Source: Ptychodera flava
Taxonomy: Eukaryota > Hemichordata > Enteropneusta > Ptychoderidae
Length of the DNA stretch: 64,000 nucleotides
Assembly (NCBI RefSeq): GCF_041260155.1
Contig: NC_091941.1
Span: forward strand, 39,628,747 to 39,692,746
Direction of reading: 5' to 3'
How positions within the stretch are numbered: the first letter of the stretch is position 1; every line of letters begins with the position of its first letter. A model generated the notes under the pieces. The model made no database searches and was not told where the DNA came from. It worked only from the letters and a program-made list of their open reading frames with translations. Below are positions 59,467 to 64,000 of this stretch, one piece after another. The position numbers and the translations under genes were made by a program.

Positions 59467-61472
59467 ATGGGTTTTCAAACGTTATGGTACTCGCATCCGA
59501 GGAAGTACGGACAAGGTTCTAGATATTGGTATGTCATAATGAACACACTTTATGTGTTTTTAAAACTATCGTGCTTCATATAGATGCAAAAAACAAGTGT
59601 AATTATTAACAATAGTGTGAAATTTGTCGCGTAGTTTTTCCCGACATGTGCCACTGAATGAGAACTGCAATTTCAAAATGGCGGAATTAGACCCCGGAAT
59701 GAGCTGTTCCGGTCGAGTGTTTGGGTACCAGATCCTGCATCTTCGATTACGGGTCATTCGTCTATTGAATGATGCGGCAGAATGTTTTTATTGTGATCTC
59801 GCTCACTGCAGACAAGCTGCCGTTATCTAGTGTGATGGGGAGCATGTTTCTACACACGCGCCCAAGAAATACTCCGACGCGACTGAATTAAAACACAAAT
59901 TTACATATTGGATAGGGAACAGGGCTAAAATGCACATGGCACCTTTGGGAACTATACTATAGCATAGGTACGCGAGGTTTCCGTATTTAGGACCAATACA
60001 TTATATATCTCATTCAAGGTTTTGATCAAATCAACTCTAAGTATGCTGTAGAATCGTGGCGCGATTGTATTTCAAATTATAGGACCATGGTGTACAGCAA
60101 GTGACATTCACTTGAGGATAAAGTAACCTGTGACAGTGTAACCATTCATAGCCGGGTTCCAGTCCAATGTGTGTGTGCCTACTAAAACAATATTTCTCTG
60201 CGCTTCTATCCAGTGATAAATTTTAAAAATTATCCATAACACAATGTATCAATAAAAGGCAACATTCGAGAAGTGGTATGGCAACAAACTAATTAACCCT
60301 TGATCCATTTGGGGAACATGGGGCAGGCAGTTTGCACATTTGCACACTGCATCAATGCATGCTCTCCCAACCACCGCTATGGCCCAATCTATAGAAGAAG
60401 CTGCTTGTTAGTGCACCACACTCATGGGTCATCAATGATTACAAATAAGAATTGAGTACAACAACTCGTAAAATGCCTTGCTGTAGTCTAAATACACAAA
60501 ACTACCCACATAACTATCGACAGCTTCTCGTCGTAATAACAGATTTACTAGTATCTTTCACAGTGTGACACACTCACCAGACCTTTGTATAGACCTTGCC
60601 ACAGCATTGATGGGGAGGGCATAAAGTGTCAAAATTTCAAAACAGCCTTTCCCACGTTCCACAAATGGATCGAGGGCTAGAAAGTAATATGCTCCAACAT
60701 CACAGGATCTCTTTACTTTTCAATGGCAGGCATGACAACAATTTGTGACTGCACTTTTAAGTGTGTTATCATATACCAAAAGTTACTATATTCAGTGATA
60801 ATTGTACCAAACACCCAGATACCTTTTAGTGATACATATAGTTTAAACATAACAATGGTAGAGTAATAGACCTAGAATGGAATGATACTTTCTGCACTGC
60901 CAGTCTGCTGATCATGCTATTCCAATTGTCAATAAGCTTCTTTAGCTGTTGTGTAGTTTCCATACTGCAATTGGTATATTGTGATTCCCTAATATACAGT
61001 CATATATTTTCTTCATGAGAATCTGAAGAGTACAGTATCACATCCATGATGCCCACTCTTTATCTATCCACCCATTAGGTTGCTTAACGTGTTGTTGTAT
61101 TTCTGTTACAGCCGTGTATGTGGTAATAGACATGGCCTTATCAGGAAATATGGACTAAACATATGCAGGCAGTGTTTCAGGCAATATGCTGATGATATTG
61201 GTTTTAAAAAGGTGAGCAGCTCTTTACAGGCACAATGTTGCCAAAAATAAGTATATCACTTCCCTTAGTGAACCAGAATGTGCAATTTTATTCTGTCTGC
61301 CATCCAAATTTGCTTCGTCAATGCATAATTTTTTCTGTGAAATTGTAAGTCTCTCCGAGCCAAGTTAGAAATACCATGACAATGGAAATTGCAATACGTA
61401 CCAATTCTGATCAAATGTGAGTGACACCGTATAATTGTGGTATTTTTTTGTTTTCTTTTGCAGCTTGACTAA
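59467..61472 (+). CDS. RPS29: 40S ribosomal protein S29 (uS14), 3 exons, 56 aa
   Basis: Exons: 59467-59528, 61112-61211 and 61464-61472. Donors are GTATGT and GTGAGC and acceptors TACAG and TGCAG, so the introns are ordinary U2-type. The protein has exactly the usual 56 residues. It keeps the [11 protein letters not shown] core, the zinc-binding CRVC (21-24) and CRQC (39-42) cysteine pairs, and ends DIGFKKLD. S29 sits in the head of the small ribosomal subunit. The start context is CCAAAATGG. A pyrimidine run CCTCTTT at about 59443 could be the 5' TOP transcription start usual for ribosomal protein genes, but that is a guess. The last exon codes only Leu-Asp-stop. Confidence 0.97.
60297..60676. 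mobile_element. MITE, ends CCCTTGATCCATTTG
   Basis: CCCTTGATCCATTTGGGGAAC is mirrored by GTTCCACAAATGGATCGAGGG. The left flank is TTAA and the right flank CTAG, so the target duplication is decayed or of another type. It lies in RPS29 intron 1. Confidence 0.65.
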
Positions 61473-61740
61473 TATCTCAGGAGATGCAGAGATTTCAGAC
61501 TACATGGCTGGTGTTTCACAGCAACCAATGAAGATATCACCTTTTGGAGCATTCAGCTTAGAGAAGATTTGAGACTTGAGTCGGAGACATTGCTGACAGA
61601 ACAGAATCTTACCCCTGAGAATGACATCCAATGACTCATCTGTTGGTTGTGAACTATTCCTATCATAGAAACTTCACATAATGCTATGATGACAGTGGAT
61701 TATGGACTGTGTTTATTGACATGTAGTCTATTTCTGTGTG

Positions 61741-61746
61741 AATAAA
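61741..61746 (+). terminator. RPS29: Poly(A) signal of RPS29
   Basis: AATAAA about 270 nt past the stop codon; the first canonical signal downstream. Confidence 0.6.
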
Positions 61747-62725
61747 ATTACTGCATTTGCCTCACATAAGCCAATGTGGAGTTTAAATCATGAGAGTTGA
61801 ATAAAAATCCAATGGGGGTCTATAAATTCTAGACCAGACATACTAAATGTTTTGTTTGAAAGCTCGAAGAAACCATTAACAAAAAAAATCTTGTTTGTGT
61901 GGAGCAGATTTTATTTTGGCTTAGAAACCTGAACATGGAGTAATATAGTACCTGAAGAGGAGTTGATCAAGGTCTTTGGGGGAGGGAGTGTCTTGAGGGA
62001 ATTGGTTTTAGGATTCTGATTGGTTTCCTTATCATAAAATGTGGAATTAACTCTGAACCGGTGTTTATCAATATACACACTTTACACAGGATATGTTAAA
62101 CATAAAGGGATAAAACTTAAATCTTGGAGTAACACCGGCTCAATTGATTACTGGTAGTAGTGTTTCCAGTGTACATTTCTTTACTCCACTGCCCTGATCC
62201 CGTATCTCTGTGTTTCTAAAAGTTAAGTAGGTTGTTCAGGAATGAAAGAAACTTTTGGTGGAGCTGAAATGAATGACTACGTATAAATAGGTGGACATCT
62301 TTGCTGTCGTCGTGTAGGTTTGAACATTCCATGGCTTGAGAGAAATCAAAGCACCCACAACCCCCCCCCCCCCAACAGATACATGAAACCGTAGTGCTGA
62401 TTCATATGCGAACTTTTTACATCAAGGTTTGTTATTGTTGGTGTAAAAGTGATTGCTTTCAAATGCTTGATTGAAATATTTGAAGAATTTTTTATGGAGA
62501 AAGAACAGAAGTATGTTCATCGTAAGTTTCAGAAAATGAGCTATGGGATAAATTATCAATGATAGAATAAGGACTCGCTAATGCACCTGTACGCTGTGGT
62601 GGTCAATGCATATGACAACAAATATTTTGAAATTAATGACACCTCAGATTGGAGAAACCCACTGTCAATAATCACACAAAAAGTTTAACCCATACAGTGG
62701 ATTAAAACAAGTTTGAGCAATTTCT

Positions 62726-63088
62726 TTTTTAGCTACTATAGTCTGTAGAAGCTATTTGGATGGGTATCTGTCTGGCGTCCGTTGTCGGTATGTATGTATG
62801 TATGTCCGTTTATGAGGATGTCCATCCACTCAAATAGAACCGCAGTACTTACGGATTTGATATTTGTTGTGTAGATGCAAAATATGATTGTGAGAAACAA
62901 TCTCTTTTTTATTTTTTGATATTGTTGACAATATGTAAATTAGTGCAAAAAAAAGCGTTTTGGGTAAATCTTCATAATCACTGGTCAGACAGCTTTTGAT
63001 ATTTGGTATACAGGTCCCTAGGGATGATCAAACTCGGATTTGTTCAAATTGTGATGAAATATGCAAACTTGTATTTTTAAGGAATTTT
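62726..63088 (+). mobile_element. Truncated copy of the TAGCTACTATAG element
   Basis: Starts TTTTTAGCTACTATAGTC, has (GTAT)n and CAGACAGCTTTTGATATTTG, and stops where another repeat begins. Confidence 0.6.
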
Positions 63089-63089
63089 T

Positions 63090-63300
63090 AGCTCATATTT
63101 GGTATTTATATAAGTACCAAAAAGAGCTTATATGGTGAGTCCATGGTGTCTGTATGTATGTGGGTATGTATGTGCGGATGTATGTCCGTCACACGCAAAG
63201 GCTCCTAACCGCCAAAGCTACCATCTCAGTATTTGGTGTACAGGTAGATGCAGGGGTTGAGATGTGACATTGTTCAAATGAACATGTCAGTGTCAAAAAT
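63090..63300. repeat. GTATGTATG-type repeat fragment
   Basis: Starts with a palindrome around TTTGGTATTTATATAAGTAC and carries (GTAT)n-like runs and ATCTCAGTATTTGGTGTACA. Related to the 21840-22400 fragment. Confidence 0.45.
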
Positions 63301-63581
63301 ATGCAAATGGGAAAGAAAAGGGTGAAATCCTGCAAATGTGCAGGAGTGGTGGCAGTAGCTGAAACAGCCCACATATCTGAGTAAGAGATTTTTGACCTTT
63401 AACCTTTTTGTATGCAGGGTACCTATTATGTCCTGGAGTGGTGGCAGTAACTTAAACAGCTAATTAGTCATTTCCTGTCATTGTTTATGAACTGTGACAC
63501 ATTGACAGACCTGCTTAGTCTGGTTCCCTGACCCATTCCCCGGTAGAGGGCATGGGGAAATATAGGGTCAGGTACCGGGTA

Positions 63582-63612
63582 GCCATCTTGAACAGAATTT
63601 TGTTCAAGATGG
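63582..63612. repeat. Perfect inverted repeat around GCCATCTTGAACA
   Basis: CCATCTTGAACA and TGTTCAAGATGG face each other across GAATTT. Confidence 0.7.
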
Positions 63613-63805
63613 CGGAGGTTAGTCACCTGACAGAACATGCTACAACAAATATGGCTGCTTCTATGAAAACGCCGGTCAAAATTCGACTGGATCAGAATTA
63701 TGTTCGAACACTAATATCCGAACCAAAAACATTGGCACACGAGACGGGAAACATAAACTGAAAGGATTAATCCAGAAGTACGGGAAATAGAGGTGATTGA
63801 AGGCT

Positions 63806-63935
63806 GGCTGTGATATCGCAGCAGTACTTATGCGAACGCGCTAGGGTCATTGAGGTCATCGCCGACTGTGGCGTGACCCCAATGACCCGAGTACGTTCCA
63901 TACACGCCACAAGTACTGCTGCAATATCACAGCTA
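63806..63935. mobile_element. 130-bp hairpin MITE, ends GCTGTGATAT
   Basis: GCTGTGATATCGCAGCAGTA and GGGTCATTGAGGTCA at the left are mirrored by TGACCCCAATGACCC and TACTGCTGCAATATCACAGC. Arms are about 60 bp. A half copy lies at 53906-54012. Confidence 0.8.
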
Positions 63936-64000
63936 ATTGAAAGCAAACTTTGTTGGAACTGTGAACGACGATTGATTTCGATGGATAGAATGTTGTCCGA

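Larger units (their letters stand above)
61747..64000. other. Gene-free 3' end of the window
   Basis: Repeats listed separately fill much of it. One ATG ORF at 63609-63761 (50 codons, context AAGATGGCGG) has no domain, splice or homology support. Confidence 0.5.

Noticed and set aside
59659..59830. [18 protein letters not shown] in RPS29 intron 1
   Set aside because: Short, with no domain and no splice partner; ATGGCGG motifs are common in this window's repeats.
63609..63761. 50-codon ORF starting AAGATGGCGGAGG
   Set aside because: It starts inside an inverted repeat and has no donor, domain or continuation.

Overview
This is animal nuclear DNA from an AT-rich, intron-rich genome full of repeats. 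Coding sequence is only about 2 kb of cellular exons in 64 kb, and introns have GT-AG ends. The gene content and repeat types suggest an invertebrate, most likely an invertebrate deuterostome such as a hemichordate or lancelet. That placement is inference, because no marker in the window fixes the species.

Layout: (1) 1-456, + strand: the last two exons of an unrecognised gene. (2) 3095-23903, + strand: a complete 12-exon MOCS3 (Uba4-type E1-like adenylyltransferase plus rhodanese sulfurtransferase, 479 aa). Three of its eleven introns carry textbook U12-type (minor spliceosome) splice signals. Its introns also hold two foldback-like elements, a 19-copy minisatellite and a long hairpin. (3) 24007-37203: no gene seen, many small inverted-repeat elements. 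(4) 37204-50039, - strand: a two-exon gene for a 145-aa PH-domain protein ending in a CaaX-like box (CIIQ). Its single 12.4-kb intron contains a 6.1-kb DNA transposon and a minisatellite. (5) 38918-44993: that transposon, with long imperfect terminal inverted repeats and a 5-bp (or 3-bp) target duplication. It encodes about 1,470 residues, broken by three frameshifts: paired C2HC-like fingers, a candidate RNase H-like transposase core, a FEN1/XPG-like nuclease and a C-terminal CXC cysteine cluster. I read it as an Academ-type element with an XPG-like nuclease. (6) 50040-59466: no confident gene. It holds a 3.0-kb foldback element with a 9-bp target duplication, microsatellites and MITEs. (7) 59467-61472, + strand: complete three-exon RPS29 (uS14, 56 aa). 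(8) 61747-64000: repeats only.

The cellular genes are unrelated housekeeping or signalling genes: MOCS3 in molybdopterin and tRNA thiolation, RPS29 in the ribosome, and a membrane-targeted PH protein. They do not form one pathway. The most unusual content is the three U12 introns in one gene, the nuclease-bearing transposon, and three separate elements whose inverted termini are built from short tandem repeats.
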